In this document: piece after piece, positions 54,268 to 63,967 of the stretch
Position numbering within the stretch: position 1 is the stretch's first letter
How the letters are laid out: the number at the start of each line of letters is the position of its first letter
Source of the DNA: Rhodococcus erythropolis NBRC 15567
GTDB lineage: Bacteria; Actinomycetota; Actinomycetes; Mycobacteriales; Mycobacteriaceae
DNA: 64,000 nt
Reading direction: 5' to 3'
Assembly: GCF_001552595.1 (NCBI RefSeq)
Contig: NZ_BCRM01000001.1
Span: 992,001 to 1,056,000 of the forward strand
Notes under the pieces: generated by a model
Seen by the model: the letters and a program-made list of their open reading frames with translations, nothing else
Databases searched by the model: none
What the model was told of the DNA's origin: nothing
Position numbers and translations under genes: made by a program

Positions 54268-56913
54268 ATGACATCCACTTCGAATCGGTCGCAGCTATCT
54301 CGAGCAAAGCGAAATCCTCGAGGAAGGGGCACGCTGCAAAGACGGCTCGCCGGGCGTGGAGCCACGGCGATTCGTCCTCGTCTGCTCGGGTTGATGGAAC
54401 GCTCGGCGGGATTGACGGTCATCGATTCGCCGCGTGGGTTCGGGAAGACGGACCTCGCCGCGTTGTGGCTCACGACTCTCGGGCACATGCCCATCAGACC
54501 AGTTGTCTGGGTGCCGGCGCCATCGAATCGGATGACCCCCCTCGAGTACTGGAACACTGCGCTCGCAGTGATTCAAGATTCTCTGGAATCACTCGAGGCC
54601 CCGCCACGAATGCGCGAGGATCCGGTGGGGGCAATCGAATCACTACTCGACTCGTCGCCCACTCCATTCGTGTTGGTGTTCAACCGCATCGACCTGGTTG
54701 AGGGTGACGAGGTGGGACGCCGAATCGTGGATCTGATCGTGCGGCTTCCCGGATTGAAAGTAATCGTCACGCTGCAGGATCGGTCTGCGACGGACTTACT
54801 CGAGGACGTCCGCGTGGACGAGTACCTGTGCGCGAACGACCTCAGGTACACGCTCGACGAGTCCACAGTTCTGTTCGCGGAGGCAGGGATCCACCTTCCC
54901 TCGGGCATCGTCCATTCGATCTGCGAGCGTGTTGCCGGCGTTCCTGTGCTGATGAAGGTTGCTCTGAGTGCGGTTGCGGGGCTGAGTGAACCGAGTCGTG
55001 GGCGCGAACGCGTTCAGCAGCGAGTGGACCAAGCGATCCACGCGTACGTCAGTCGGACCGCTCCTCGATCGGGCAAGTCGCTCGAGTTGTTCGACTTCGC
55101 GACTACGATCGCCGCCGCCCGCACCGTCACACCAGAGATCGCTCGTGTCTTGTCCGACGATCTTGACGTGGAGGGCAAACTGGACTTGCTCGAGTCTTTC
55201 GGTCTGATCTTTCGGGACGGTCTCGAGGGAAAAGCATCCTGGTACTTTGCGCCGTCAGTTCGACTGGCATTCATGCAGATACGGACCGAACAAGGGGATG
55301 GATTCGACGATCCCTTCCAGGTTCTCGTCGATCACGCTCTCGGGACTTCGGATATAGCCGGTGCCGTTCACTACGCCTTGGACGGACGCCATTGGACCAG
55401 GGTGCTCGACATACTCGAGCGTCACTGGGCCGATCTTCTGGTCGATCACACCGGATTGGTCCGGACTGCGTTGCAATCCATACCCGGCGACGTGCTCAGT
55501 TCGAACTCTTCGATTCTGGTGGGCCGTGACCTGCTCGAATCACGCCTGCGGCCGCAGTTGGTCAACGGCGATTCGTTGCCGACGGAACCGGCGGAATTGC
55601 GTGCGATAGGTGGTAGTTCGCATGCGCACAGCTTGTTGAACGTCGGGACGGTCCAATCGGTTGTGCTGAGAACATCCGGTAAGTACCAACGCTCTACCGA
55701 GATCACGCGCAAGTTGGCTCACGTCGTGTACGGACTCGGTGACGAGTCGTTGGGCGCGTTGGGGTCTCAACTGCCCGCCCTGCGCCTGATCTGGGGTGTT
55801 TCGCATCAACTGACCGGTGACCTCGGTGATGCCGCGGTGGAATTGCGACTCGCCTATCAGGGTGCGATGGAACACGGTCCGGAGTTCGTCCTGCGGCACG
55901 CCGCTGGCAATGCCGCGCTCAACTCCGCGCTGATCGGGGACGTCGCGCACGCGACAGACTGGCTTCACCTCGAAAGCACACACCCGGACGTTTCGGGATG
56001 GTTGGGACCGCCCTCGCATATGGGGGGAGCGATCGCGCGGGCACTGGTGGCGTGCGATCGCGTGGACCTGAATGCCGGCGCTGCCGCGATGGACGCGCTC
56101 GCCGAGATCACACCGCCGGGCGACCTGTGGGCGTTCGCGGCCTACACTTACACCAGATTCGCACTGCTGCAATCGGATCCGTTCTCGGGGCTGATTTCGC
56201 TCCAGCGCGCAGTGGCAACGCACGGGCACGTGAATCCGTGTGAACGATCACTCGGTGACGCACTTCTCGCCGCGGCGCGTATCGATCTTCTGTTGGCGTC
56301 CGGGGAGGGTACCAAGGCGCTGGAGGAATCAGTCGCTGCGTCACATACGTTTGCTGTTGTCACGGTTTCTGTCGCTCGTGCGCATCTCCTGACGGGGGCT
56401 CCGTCACAGGCATTGGAATTGTGTCGCGAAATCGACTGGAGCGAGCAGTATCTCACGAGGTTTCGGCTCGAGTCCCTGCTGATCGAATGCGCTGCGCTGT
56501 GCGAACTGGGGAGAATCCCCGCTGCCGCCAGTCCGTGGGAGGAGGCTCGCGGACTGCTCGAAACCTCAGGTGTCCTGTCGGCGCTGGCGACCATATCGCG
56601 TGATCTGATCAGGCAACTGGAAGAGCGGGCCGAGGGCCCGAGCAGTGCCGTCGCAACCTTTCTCGAATCCGAAGTGCCGCAGATGTATCCGGCGGCTATC
56701 GTTCAAGTCCAATTGACGAAGCGGGAGATGGACGTTCTCGTGGAACTGGGTCTCGGCATTCCGATCGGCGAGATAGCGCGAAAGTTGTTCGTATCCAACA
56801 ACACATTGAAGAGTCACCTGCGAGCCCTGTATCGCAAACTCGGTGCGCATTCCCGCGAAGAGGCCGTCGCGGCAGCGCACCGACACAACCTCCTCGGCAG
56901 TGGGCAGGACTGA
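54268..56913 (+). CDS. MalT-like LuxR-family ATPase regulator
   Basis: 881 residues from ATG 54268; the frame opens at 54136 but without a ribosome site. A P-loop reads DSPRGFGKTD near residue 53 (Ser for the first Gly of Walker A), and VLVFNRIDLVEGD near 135 is the Walker B region. A long helical repeat domain follows (about 350-800). The LuxR HTH is at the end (LTKREMDVLVELGLGIPIGE, then KLFVSNNTLKSHLRALYRKL). It belongs to the large ATP-binding LuxR (LAL) group. The inducer and targets are unknown. Confidence 0.87.
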   Translation: MTSTSNRSQLSRAKRNPRGRGTLQRRLAGRGATAIRPRLLGLMERSAGLTVIDSPRGFGKTDLAALWLTTLGHMPIRPVVWVPAPSNRMTPLEYWNTALAVIQDSLESLEAPPRMREDPVGAIESLLDSSPTPFVLVFNRIDLVEGDEVGRRIVDLIVRLPGLKVIVTLQDRSATDLLEDVRVDEYLCANDLRYTLDESTVLFAEAGIHLPSGIVHSICERVAGVPVLMKVALSAVAGLSEPSRGRERVQQRVDQAIHAYVSRTAPRSGKSLELFDFATTIAAARTVTPEIARVLSDDLDVEGKLDLLESFGLIFRDGLEGKASWYFAPSVRLAFMQIRTEQGDGFDDPFQVLVDHALGTSDIAGAVHYALDGRHWTRVLDILERHWADLLVDHTGLVRTALQSIPGDVLSSNSSILVGRDLLESRLRPQLVNGDSLPTEPAELRAIGGSSHAHSLLNVGTVQSVVLRTSGKYQRSTEITRKLAHVVYGLGDESLGALGSQLPALRLIWGVSHQLTGDLGDAAVELRLAYQGAMEHGPEFVLRHAAGNAALNSALIGDVAHATDWLHLESTHPDVSGWLGPPSHMGGAIARALVACDRVDLNAGAAAMDALAEITPPGDLWAFAAYTYTRFALLQSDPFSGLISLQRAVATHGHVNPCERSLGDALLAAARIDLLLASGEGTKALEESVAASHTFAVVTVSVARAHLLTGAPSQALELCREIDWSEQYLTRFRLESLLIECAALCELGRIPAAASPWEEARGLLETSGVLSALATISRDLIRQLEERAEGPSSAVATFLESEVPQMYPAAIVQVQLTKREMDVLVELGLGIPIGEIARKLFVSNNTLKSHLRALYRKLGAHSREEAVAAAHRHNLLGSGQD

Positions 56914-56919
56914 TCGACG

Positions 56920-57675
56920 TCAGTGCAAATTGCGCTCGGAGTAGATCTTCATCGCGTCACGGACCAGCGAAGCGGTGCCTTCTCCGTACTTGTCGTAGTT
57001 TGCAGTGAAGCGGGGATCGTCGACGTACATCTGGCCGAGTCCGGTGAAGGCGTCGGCGCTGGGAGTCCTTCCCTGCCAACCGATTTTTATCCACTCGAAC
57101 TGTCTCTGGGTAATCGTCTGGACGTCGTCGCTTTCCGCGGGTAGGCCCGCTGTCAGTGCTTTTCCGAATGCCGCTGCGATGTCAGCTTGAGCTTGCAGAT
57201 GTGCTTTCCGGTCCTGCTCGGACATCGACCGCCACCAGTTGTCGCCGCTGGTATAGGCGTCCTTGCCCCAACGCTCGATGACCTCGTCCTTGTATCGGGT
57301 GTGGTCGAACCCGTCGAAAACATCTTCCGGCATGAGTGATTCACCTTTCTTCGTCTTGTTCAACGTCCTGTTGACCGATTCGATCTGTCTCGAGATCCGC
57401 GTGCGCTCTTGCTCGAGGAGTTCGAGGTGCGTACGCAGCGCGGCGGCCGTGTCGCGTTCACCGGTGAGGACTTCGGCGATGGCCGGCAATCCGAGTCCGA
57501 GTTCCCGAAGCAGCAGGATGCGTTGCAGTCGCACCAGGGCGTCTTCGTCGTAGAAGCGGTAGCCGTTGGCGCCGATGCGGCTTGGTTCCAGGAGTCCGAG
57601 ATCGCCGTAATGGCGCAGCGTTCTGCTGGTGGTACCGGCGGATTTGGCGAGTTCTTGGATGGACCATTCGCTCAC
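56920..57675 (-). CDS. MerR-family regulator with TipAS domain
   Basis: 251 residues. The MerR HTH is at 1-70 (IQELAKSAGTTSRTLRHYGDLGLL, EPSRIGANGYRFYDE), a coiled linker at about 75-110 (LELLEQERTRISRQIESVNR), and the TipAS antibiotic-recognition domain at about 118-245 (RYKDEVIERWGKDAY, NWWRSM). TipAL-type proteins bind thiopeptides and other compounds and activate their own promoters. It lies 7 bp from the convergent MalT-like gene. A perfect dyad lies in its promoter at 57722-57736. Confidence 0.92.
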   Translation of the reverse strand: MSEWSIQELAKSAGTTSRTLRHYGDLGLLEPSRIGANGYRFYDEDALVRLQRILLLRELGLGLPAIAEVLTGERDTAAALRTHLELLEQERTRISRQIESVNRTLNKTKKGESLMPEDVFDGFDHTRYKDEVIERWGKDAYTSGDNWWRSMSEQDRKAHLQAQADIAAAFGKALTAGLPAESDDVQTITQRQFEWIKIGWQGRTPSADAFTGLGQMYVDDPRFTANYDKYGEGTASLVRDAMKIYSERNLH

Positions 57676-57721
57676 GTGGAGTTCCTACTCTCGGATCGGT
57701 TGTGCTCATTCAGCATGCAAG

Positions 57722-57736
57722 TTGACGTTGCGTCAA
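57722..57736. promoter_or_regulatory. MerR operator, 6-bp perfect dyad
   Basis: TTGACG-TTG-CGTCAA has perfect 6-bp arms and lies 47-61 bp upstream of the MerR ATG. MerR proteins bind such dyads within long-spacer promoters, so autoregulation is likely. Confidence 0.6.
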
Positions 57737-57944
57737 TGTCAAGAAAGTTCTCGGTGTGCATTGTCGGGAACGTTTTATGTCCGTTTCGCCGTATCGCCAC
57801 GAACGGGTCTCCAACTGATTGATTCGATGACCTAGGTCACGTGATTTGGCTCACAAATTGCCAATTTGAATAGTTGAACAAGCCTCTGTTGACGCTTTCA
57901 CATACCTCGACCACGATCATCTGAACAGATCGAGTTACGCGGTT

Positions 57945-57973
57945 GTTGAAAATGCACGGTAGTTGAAATGCAC
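57945..57973 (+). promoter_or_regulatory. Direct repeat before the indolepyruvate oxidoreductase gene
   Basis: GTTGAAAATGCAC (57945-57957) and GTTGAAATGCAC (57962-57973) are near-identical and 17 bp apart, under two helical turns. They lie 24 bp before the ATG, so they are a likely regulator site. The 321-bp gap 57676-57996 otherwise contains only the MerR operator and an AT-rich stretch. Confidence 0.4.
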
Positions 57974-57996
57974 TGCAGACGGAACGGTGGTCCACG

Positions 57997-60900
57997 ATGA
58001 CTGAACTGGTGTCGGGCGTAGCCCAGGCCAAGCCCTATGACCTCGATGATCGGTACCGGTCGGGATCGGGACCGGTGTTGCTGACCGGTGTTCAGGCAAT
58101 CGCACGCGGTTTCGTCGAGCAGCACGTTCGCGACATCCGGGCGGGTAAGCGTATTGCCACTTTTGTCTCCGGTTACCAGGGCAGCCCCCTCGGCGGCGTC
58201 GACAAGATGCTCCACGGCATGCCCAAGGTTCTCGCGGAACACGACATCACCTTCATCCCCGGCTTCAACGAGGAGCTCGCTGCCACCGCGGTATGGGGAA
58301 GCCAGACGGATCTCCCGGCCGGAACCGCGACCCACGACGGCGTGACCGGCGTCTGGTACGGCAAGGGCCCCGGCGTCGACCGCGCTACCGACACCATTCG
58401 CCACGCCAACATGTACGGCGTGAACCCCAAGGGCGGCGTCGTCCTGCTGGTGGGCGACGACCCGGCGTCGAAGTCCTCCACGGTTCCGGCCGTCAGCGAG
58501 CGCTCGCTTGCCGCGATGGGTGTGCCGGTTCTCTTTCCGCGCAATGCCGAAGAGATCATCACGATGGGTATGCACGCCGTTGCACTCTCGCGGGTGTCCG
58601 GTTGCGTCGTAGCGCTGAAGATCGTCGCCGACGTCGCCGACGGTGCCTGGACGATCGACGGGAGCATCGCGGACTTCGACATCGTGGTTCCGGAAGTTCA
58701 GTTCGAGGGCAAGCCCTTCGTCTACAAGCAGCGTCAGATGGCTGCGCCGCCGGACAGTGTCATTGCCGAGGCCGATCTGTACGGCCCGCGATGGGATCTT
58801 GTTCACGCGTACGGAACTGCCAACAATCTCGATGTGATCGAGGTCAACCCCTCGGGTGCGAAGATCGGTATCGCCGCCACCGGTACAACTTTCGACTCCG
58901 TCCGCCAAGCTCTGGCAGACCTCGGCGTCGATGATGCGGCGCTGCACCGCGCCGGGATCCGTCTCCTTCGCATCGGAATGTGCTACCCCGTCGTGGGCGA
59001 GAAGATCAGGGAGTTCGCCGAAGGTCTCGAGCAGATCGTCGTGGTCGAGGACAAGACCGCGTTCATCGAAGCTCAGATCCGGGAAGTCCTGTACGGCACC
59101 GACGATGCTCCTCGCATCATCGGCAAGCGTGACGGCCAGGGCCGTCTGCTCATGCCTGCCAGTGGTGAACTGACCGCAGGCCGGCTGCTCGCCCCGTTGC
59201 GGCGCGTACTGAAGCCGCACGTCGAGCTCAAGCGCACCCTCCCGGCACCGCTGTCACTGAACGTGCTCTCCGCCAAGCGAACCGCGTACTTCTGCAGTGG
59301 GTGCCCCCACAACCGTTCCACCGCTATCCCCGAGGGTTCAATCGGCGGCGGCGGAATCGGTTGCCACACACTCGTCACCATGTCCGGCCGTGAGGACAGC
59401 GCTGTCACCGGCCTGACGCAGATGGGCGGCGAGGGCAGCCAGTGGATCGGGCAGGCACCGTTCACCGACGTGCCTCACCTGTTCCAGAACATCGGCGACG
59501 GCACCTTCTTCCACTCCGGTCAGTTGGCTGTCCAGGCATGCATCGCCGCAGGCGTGAACATCACCTACAAGTTGCTCTACAACGAAGTAGTGGCGATGAC
59601 CGGTGCACAGGACGCAGAAGGTGCCCTCTCCGTTGCTCAACTCAGCCACAAGCTGACCACCGAGGGCGTCAAGCAGATCATCATCTGCGCCGACGAGCCT
59701 TCGCGCCACAACAAGCGCGCCCTGGCCAAGGGCACCAAGCTCTGGCACCGCGATCGCCTCGACGAGGCTCAGAAGGAGCTTCGCGAGATCAAGGGCGTCA
59801 CCGTACTGATCTACGACCAGCACTGTGCGGCCGACGCTCGTCGCCAGCGCAAGCGTGGCACGCTGCCCACTCGCAACACTCGCGTCGTCATCAACGAGGC
59901 AGTGTGCGAGGGCTGCGGTGACTGTGGTGTGAAGTCGAACTGCCTCTCGGTCCAGCCTGTGGACACCGAGTACGGTCGCAAGACGAAGATCGACCAGACG
60001 TCCTGCAACACGGACTACACCTGCATGGACGGCGATTGCCCCTCATTCGTGACCGTCGAACTGGTGCCGGGCAAGAAGGCTCCCAAGGCCGCACGTCCCG
60101 TCCCGCCCGTTGTCGCAGATCCCGATTTCGGACCGCTCACCAGCACGCAGAACGTGTTCCTCGCGGGCATCGGCGGCACCGGTATCGTGACCGTCAACCA
60201 GGTGCTCGCAACGGCGGCACTGCGCGCCGGCCTCGAGGTGGAGAGCCTTGACCAGATCGGCCTGAGCCAGAAGGCCGGACCGGTTGTCTCGCACCTGCGT
60301 TTCAGCTCCAGCGCGCTCGAGCCGTCCAACCGCCTCACCCCGGGCAGCGCGGATTGCATCGTCGCCTTCGACCTGCTGACCGCGACGGACAACAAGAACC
60401 TCGACTACGGCAACGCCGAGAAGACGGTCTCCATCGCATCGACGTCGCAGACGCCGACCGGAGACATGGTCTACGACAAGGCTGTTCGCTACCCCGAGGA
60501 GACGTCACTCCTCGCCCGTCTCGACAAGGTGTCGCGCACCCTGCGCTCGTTCGACGCACTCGCCGCGGCACAGGAGTTGTTCGGTAACACCGCAGCCGCC
60601 AACTTCCTGCTGATCGGTGCTGCCTACCAGAGCGGTGGACTTCGTCTGCCGGCCGAGGCCATCGAAGAAGCGATCGGCATCAACGGCGTTGCCGTGGACG
60701 CGAACATCGCGGCATTCCGTTGGGGCCGTGCAGCAATTGCCGACACTGCAGCGTTCTCGGCCGTCACCACGCCGGCCAAGTCCGTCCGCGAACCCGTTGT
60801 CGCACCGGCTCACATGTTCGCCGGAACCACCTTCACCGGTGAAACCCTGCGACTGGTCGAACTGCGTGCGGCACAGCTCATCGAGTTCCAGTCCGTCAAG

Positions 60901-61452
60901 ATCGCCCAGCGCTACATCGATCAGGTTCAGGCAGTCTGGACTGCTGAACGTGCCGCAACCGAGCGGACCGATTTCAGTGAAGCGGTCGCCCGCGGCCTGT
61001 TCAAGTTCACCGCGTACAAGGACGAGTACGAAGTTGCTCGCATGCTGGTCGATCCTGCCTTCATCGAAGACGTCAAGTCGCAGGTGCCGGCCGGGGAGAA
61101 CCTGACCTACAAGCTCCACCCCCCGATCCTCCGAGTGATGGGCCGCAAGAAGAAGATCGGCCTCGGGCCCAAGTCGCATGTTGCACTGAAGGTTCTGGCC
61201 AAGGGCAAGAAGCTGCGCGGTACCAAGCTCGATCCCTTCGGCTACATGCACGTCCGCAAGGTCGAGCGTGAACTGCTCGCCGAGTACGAGGCCATGATCG
61301 CTGATCTCTCTCGTACGCTCGCAACCGACGGATACGATCGCGCCGTCGAGATCGCGGCGCTGCCGGACGTGGTTCGCGGCTACGAGGACATCAAGCTCGG
61401 CAACATCGAGCTGTACAAGACTCGCCTGCGCGAACTCGGTGTCGGTGAGTAG
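57997..61452 (+). CDS. Indolepyruvate:ferredoxin oxidoreductase, fused large form
   Basis: 1151 residues combining subunits that are separate in archaea. The TPP-binding pyrimidine domain is N-terminal (GSGPVLLTGVQAIARGF near 26, GYQGSPLGGVDKM near 58). The PP-domain has FCSGCPHNRSTAIPEG near 430 and GGIGCH. A ferredoxin-like cluster is near 630 (VCEGCGDCGVKSNC). The gamma domain is at about 720-900 (AGIGGTGIVTVNQVLATAALRAG). It oxidises aryl-pyruvates or branched 2-oxo acids to acyl-CoA with ferredoxin. Codon choice is strongly biased to C-ending codons, suggesting high expression. It ends at a strong hairpin. Confidence 0.93.
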   Translation: MTELVSGVAQAKPYDLDDRYRSGSGPVLLTGVQAIARGFVEQHVRDIRAGKRIATFVSGYQGSPLGGVDKMLHGMPKVLAEHDITFIPGFNEELAATAVWGSQTDLPAGTATHDGVTGVWYGKGPGVDRATDTIRHANMYGVNPKGGVVLLVGDDPASKSSTVPAVSERSLAAMGVPVLFPRNAEEIITMGMHAVALSRVSGCVVALKIVADVADGAWTIDGSIADFDIVVPEVQFEGKPFVYKQRQMAAPPDSVIAEADLYGPRWDLVHAYGTANNLDVIEVNPSGAKIGIAATGTTFDSVRQALADLGVDDAALHRAGIRLLRIGMCYPVVGEKIREFAEGLEQIVVVEDKTAFIEAQIREVLYGTDDAPRIIGKRDGQGRLLMPASGELTAGRLLAPLRRVLKPHVELKRTLPAPLSLNVLSAKRTAYFCSGCPHNRSTAIPEGSIGGGGIGCHTLVTMSGREDSAVTGLTQMGGEGSQWIGQAPFTDVPHLFQNIGDGTFFHSGQLAVQACIAAGVNITYKLLYNEVVAMTGAQDAEGALSVAQLSHKLTTEGVKQIIICADEPSRHNKRALAKGTKLWHRDRLDEAQKELREIKGVTVLIYDQHCAADARRQRKRGTLPTRNTRVVINEAVCEGCGDCGVKSNCLSVQPVDTEYGRKTKIDQTSCNTDYTCMDGDCPSFVTVELVPGKKAPKAARPVPPVVADPDFGPLTSTQNVFLAGIGGTGIVTVNQVLATAALRAGLEVESLDQIGLSQKAGPVVSHLRFSSSALEPSNRLTPGSADCIVAFDLLTATDNKNLDYGNAEKTVSIASTSQTPTGDMVYDKAVRYPEETSLLARLDKVSRTLRSFDALAAAQELFGNTAAANFLLIGAAYQSGGLRLPAEAIEEAIGINGVAVDANIAAFRWGRAAIADTAAFSAVTTPAKSVREPVVAPAHMFAGTTFTGETLRLVELRAAQLIEFQSVKIAQRYIDQVQAVWTAERAATERTDFSEAVARGLFKFTAYKDEYEVARMLVDPAFIEDVKSQVPAGENLTYKLHPPILRVMGRKKKIGLGPKSHVALKVLAKGKKLRGTKLDPFGYMHVRKVERELLAEYEAMIADLSRTLATDGYDRAVEIAALPDVVRGYEDIKLGNIELYKTRLRELGVGE

Positions 61453-61478
61453 GAGCGTCAGCGAGTAGATCGAAGAAG

Positions 61479-61514
61479 ACTGTGCCCCAGCGACCGTTGT
61501 CGCTGGGGCACAGT
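61479..61514. terminator. Terminator, 16-bp perfect stem
   Basis: Arms 61479-61494 and 61499-61514 are perfect complements with a CGTT loop, followed by TGTATT. It lies between the convergent oxidoreductase and lipoprotein genes and may serve both. Confidence 0.9.
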
Positions 61515-61546
61515 TGTATTCAGAGCTGTATCGTACGGAAACGGGT

Positions 61547-62206
61547 TCAGGAGGGCGGGAACTGGCCGTCGGCGACCACAGCGCTGCCGTTCCACGTGAA
61601 ATTCACGATATTCGGTCCGCCTTGAGGGCAGCAGAATGCGTCGTCGTCGAGCAACCATCGGTATTGGACGGACACCGAATTCCTGTTGCTGTCGATGACG
61701 TGTGTGTACGAGTACGGCTTGCTGGTAGCCGTGCCCAGGTAAGTCCCGTCGTGGAAGAACAGGACGTGTGACTGATACGTCGCATCGCCCACGCCGTCAC
61801 CATCGACCGAAACCCAGAGCAGGTCAGGACAATTACCGATCTGCTCCTCGCTCGCGGATCTCGGTATCCAGCTGCCGCCGTTGACGTCGGTTCCCAAGGT
61901 ACCGATTGCGTCCGTGACAACCGGGGAGTCGACGTCGACACAGGGACCTGAAGCCGGGACTGCAGGCGTCGTCGCCGGCACGGATTCGCTTGCTGGGGTG
62001 CCCGATTGCGGCGGGGGAGAACTCGTTACCGTCGTCCCGGATTCGTTTGCCGTCGAGGTCGCCGACGCCGTTGAGCTTGACGCTGTTGAACTCGCCGCCG
62101 CCTCGGGTGTTCCTTCGGTCGACCCGCAACCGGCGACCATCAGGGCAGTGGCCGTCACCAGTGCCGAGACAGCGACGGCGGCCGAAATCGGAGCTTTCCT
62201 GCGCAT
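61547..62206 (-). CDS. LppP/LprE-type lipoprotein
   Basis: 219 residues. The N-terminus has a lipoprotein signal with lipobox MVAGC (Cys near residue 27), then a Ser/Thr/Ala/Pro-rich linker to about residue 85. The C-terminal domain (about 88-219) has four cysteines and the LppP/LprE pattern: NCPDLLWVSVDGDGVGDATYQSHVLFFHDGTYLGTAT, then CCPQGGPNIVNFTWNG. It is anchored outside the membrane; the family function is unknown. The start is ATG 62206. Confidence 0.88.
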   Translation of the reverse strand: MRRKAPISAAVAVSALVTATALMVAGCGSTEGTPEAAASSTASSSTASATSTANESGTTVTSSPPPQSGTPASESVPATTPAVPASGPCVDVDSPVVTDAIGTLGTDVNGGSWIPRSASEEQIGNCPDLLWVSVDGDGVGDATYQSHVLFFHDGTYLGTATSKPYSYTHVIDSNRNSVSVQYRWLLDDDAFCCPQGGPNIVNFTWNGSAVVADGQFPPS

Positions 62207-62299
62207 GCGTCCTCCAGAGAGTGTGGGTTCACGTGTTCAAGTCCCTCCCTCGTTCTGTCGCCGGGCCGCATGCGTGCGTTATCGAACAACTGATAACGA

Positions 62300-63967
62300 T
62301 CAGCTATCGGGCTTCGTGTTGACGGCTTCGGTGTTTGTGGCTCGAGCGGAGTCGTATCGCACGGATCCGGCCACCACGGTCATCGCGATTTCCGTGGTCA
62401 GGAGAGAATCGACCCCTTCGGTGAACGGATCTTGTTTCAGTACGACAAAATCGGCTGCTTTTCCCCGAACCAGTTGGCCGGTCACATCTTCCCACCGGCA
62501 CGAGTAGGCAGCGTCGCGGGTTGCGTGAGCCAGCGCGTCCGCGAGGGGGAGTGCGTACCCCGGCAGGTTGGGTGCCAGTGACGGATCGATTGCGGATCGA
62601 CGGGTGGTGGCGATGAACATGTTCGGCAGCGGCGGGTGGGGCGCCGTCGGAGCGTCCGAACCCAACGCCAGAACCGCTCCGGCCTCGGTGAATTCGGGCC
62701 AGGGGTACGCGCGATTCACCCGATAGTCGCCGAGCATCGCCTGCCAGTTCTCTTGGATAGCAGGGTCAGCGTGAACCGGTTGCATCGAGGCGATGATTCC
62801 CAGGCGGGCAAGCCTTTCGATGTTGTCCCGGGTGATGGACTCCAAGTGTTCCATTCGGTGCCTGCGGGGAATGTCTCCGTTGGCGGCGATCGCGTACTCG
62901 AGTGCCGTCAATCCGATCTCCGACGCCTCGTCGCCGATCGCGTGCATCGCGATCTGCAGGCCTGCGGCGTCAGCGGCTGTCACGACGGGGATCAAGGACT
63001 CGAGATCCCAGATGGGCTCGGCGTTGGTGCCGTCAGAGTACGGCTCTTTCATTGCGGCAGTGCAGCTGTCGATCACACCGTCGATGATGATCTTGATTCC
63101 GGCGATACGGAGCCACGGACCTTGGACGCGCTCGTGGAGTTCGATCACGTCGTGAACTTGTCGGACGTTGTCAGCCTCGTTGTCCTCGCGGGTCATCAGC
63201 CAGTGAGCCGCGACGCGCAGCGGCAATGTGCCGTCTCCTGCATCCAATGCTCTTTCCAGCGAAGCTAATTCGTCCGCGCCGAGAGCCATGTCGACCGCGC
63301 CGGTCACGCCGTCCTCGAGATAGTGGCGGAACGCGAGCGCGAGGGCGGCGTCCCGGTCCTCGTCGGATGCGAGCTCCGCCAGTTTCGGCCAGACGTAGAG
63401 CATCATGGCGGTCTCGTACAGCATTCCGGTGGCTTCTCCGGTGTCCGGATCCCGGCCGATACGACCGCCGATCGGATCGGGCGTGTCCGCGTCGATGCCG
63501 AGTTCTCGCAGTGCTGCAGTGTTCACCCAGACCGAATGTACGTCGTTGGCGTCGAGGTACACCGGGCGATCGGGCACGACGGCGTCGATCATCTCTCGCG
63601 TCGGGTGCCCTCCATCCAGCGCGGAGAACAACCAACTGCGACCCAGCAGGCGTGGTGCATCCGGGTTCGATTCCGCGAATTGCTTGATGCTGGACTGAAT
63701 GTCGGCGAGATCGGTGGCATCACGCAGATCCAACTTCTGCAGCGCGAATCCCATCATGACCAAATGTGTATGGGCGTCGACGAAACCGGGTAGCACGACG
63801 GCGCCTTGGAGATCGATCACCTCGGCGTCGGGAGCCAGGATATCGGCATAGACGGTTTCGCCCACGAATCTGAGCTTGTGGTTCTCGACGACTATCGATT
63901 CGGCCCATCCGTCGTCGGCAGCCGTGAAGATCTTTCCGTTGCGGTAGTGAGTGAAGCTGTCATTCAT
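62300..63967 (-). CDS. YtcJ-type amidohydrolase
   Basis: 555 residues. Metal-dependent amidohydrolase marks are VVLPGFVDAHTHLVMMG near 57 (HxH), a KIIIDGVIDSCTAAM block near 298, MHAIGDEA near 345, HRMEHLE near 371 and LALGSDAPTAPHPPL near 435. The composite beta domain and C-terminal GKAADFVVLKQDPF are typical of the YtcJ/metal-dependent hydrolase group. It would hydrolyse an amide or formamide; the substrate is unknown. ATG 63967 is near the window edge, so its promoter is only partly visible. Confidence 0.9.
   Translation of the reverse strand: MNDSFTHYRNGKIFTAADDGWAESIVVENHKLRFVGETVYADILAPDAEVIDLQGAVVLPGFVDAHTHLVMMGFALQKLDLRDATDLADIQSSIKQFAESNPDAPRLLGRSWLFSALDGGHPTREMIDAVVPDRPVYLDANDVHSVWVNTAALRELGIDADTPDPIGGRIGRDPDTGEATGMLYETAMMLYVWPKLAELASDEDRDAALALAFRHYLEDGVTGAVDMALGADELASLERALDAGDGTLPLRVAAHWLMTREDNEADNVRQVHDVIELHERVQGPWLRIAGIKIIIDGVIDSCTAAMKEPYSDGTNAEPIWDLESLIPVVTAADAAGLQIAMHAIGDEASEIGLTALEYAIAANGDIPRRHRMEHLESITRDNIERLARLGIIASMQPVHADPAIQENWQAMLGDYRVNRAYPWPEFTEAGAVLALGSDAPTAPHPPLPNMFIATTRRSAIDPSLAPNLPGYALPLADALAHATRDAAYSCRWEDVTGQLVRGKAADFVVLKQDPFTEGVDSLLTTEIAMTVVAGSVRYDSARATNTEAVNTKPDS

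Noticed and set aside
57898-59220. 440-residue minus-strand frame opposite the oxidoreductase gene
   Set aside because: Shadow of a strongly codon-biased gene; the plus-strand protein has clear cofactor motifs.
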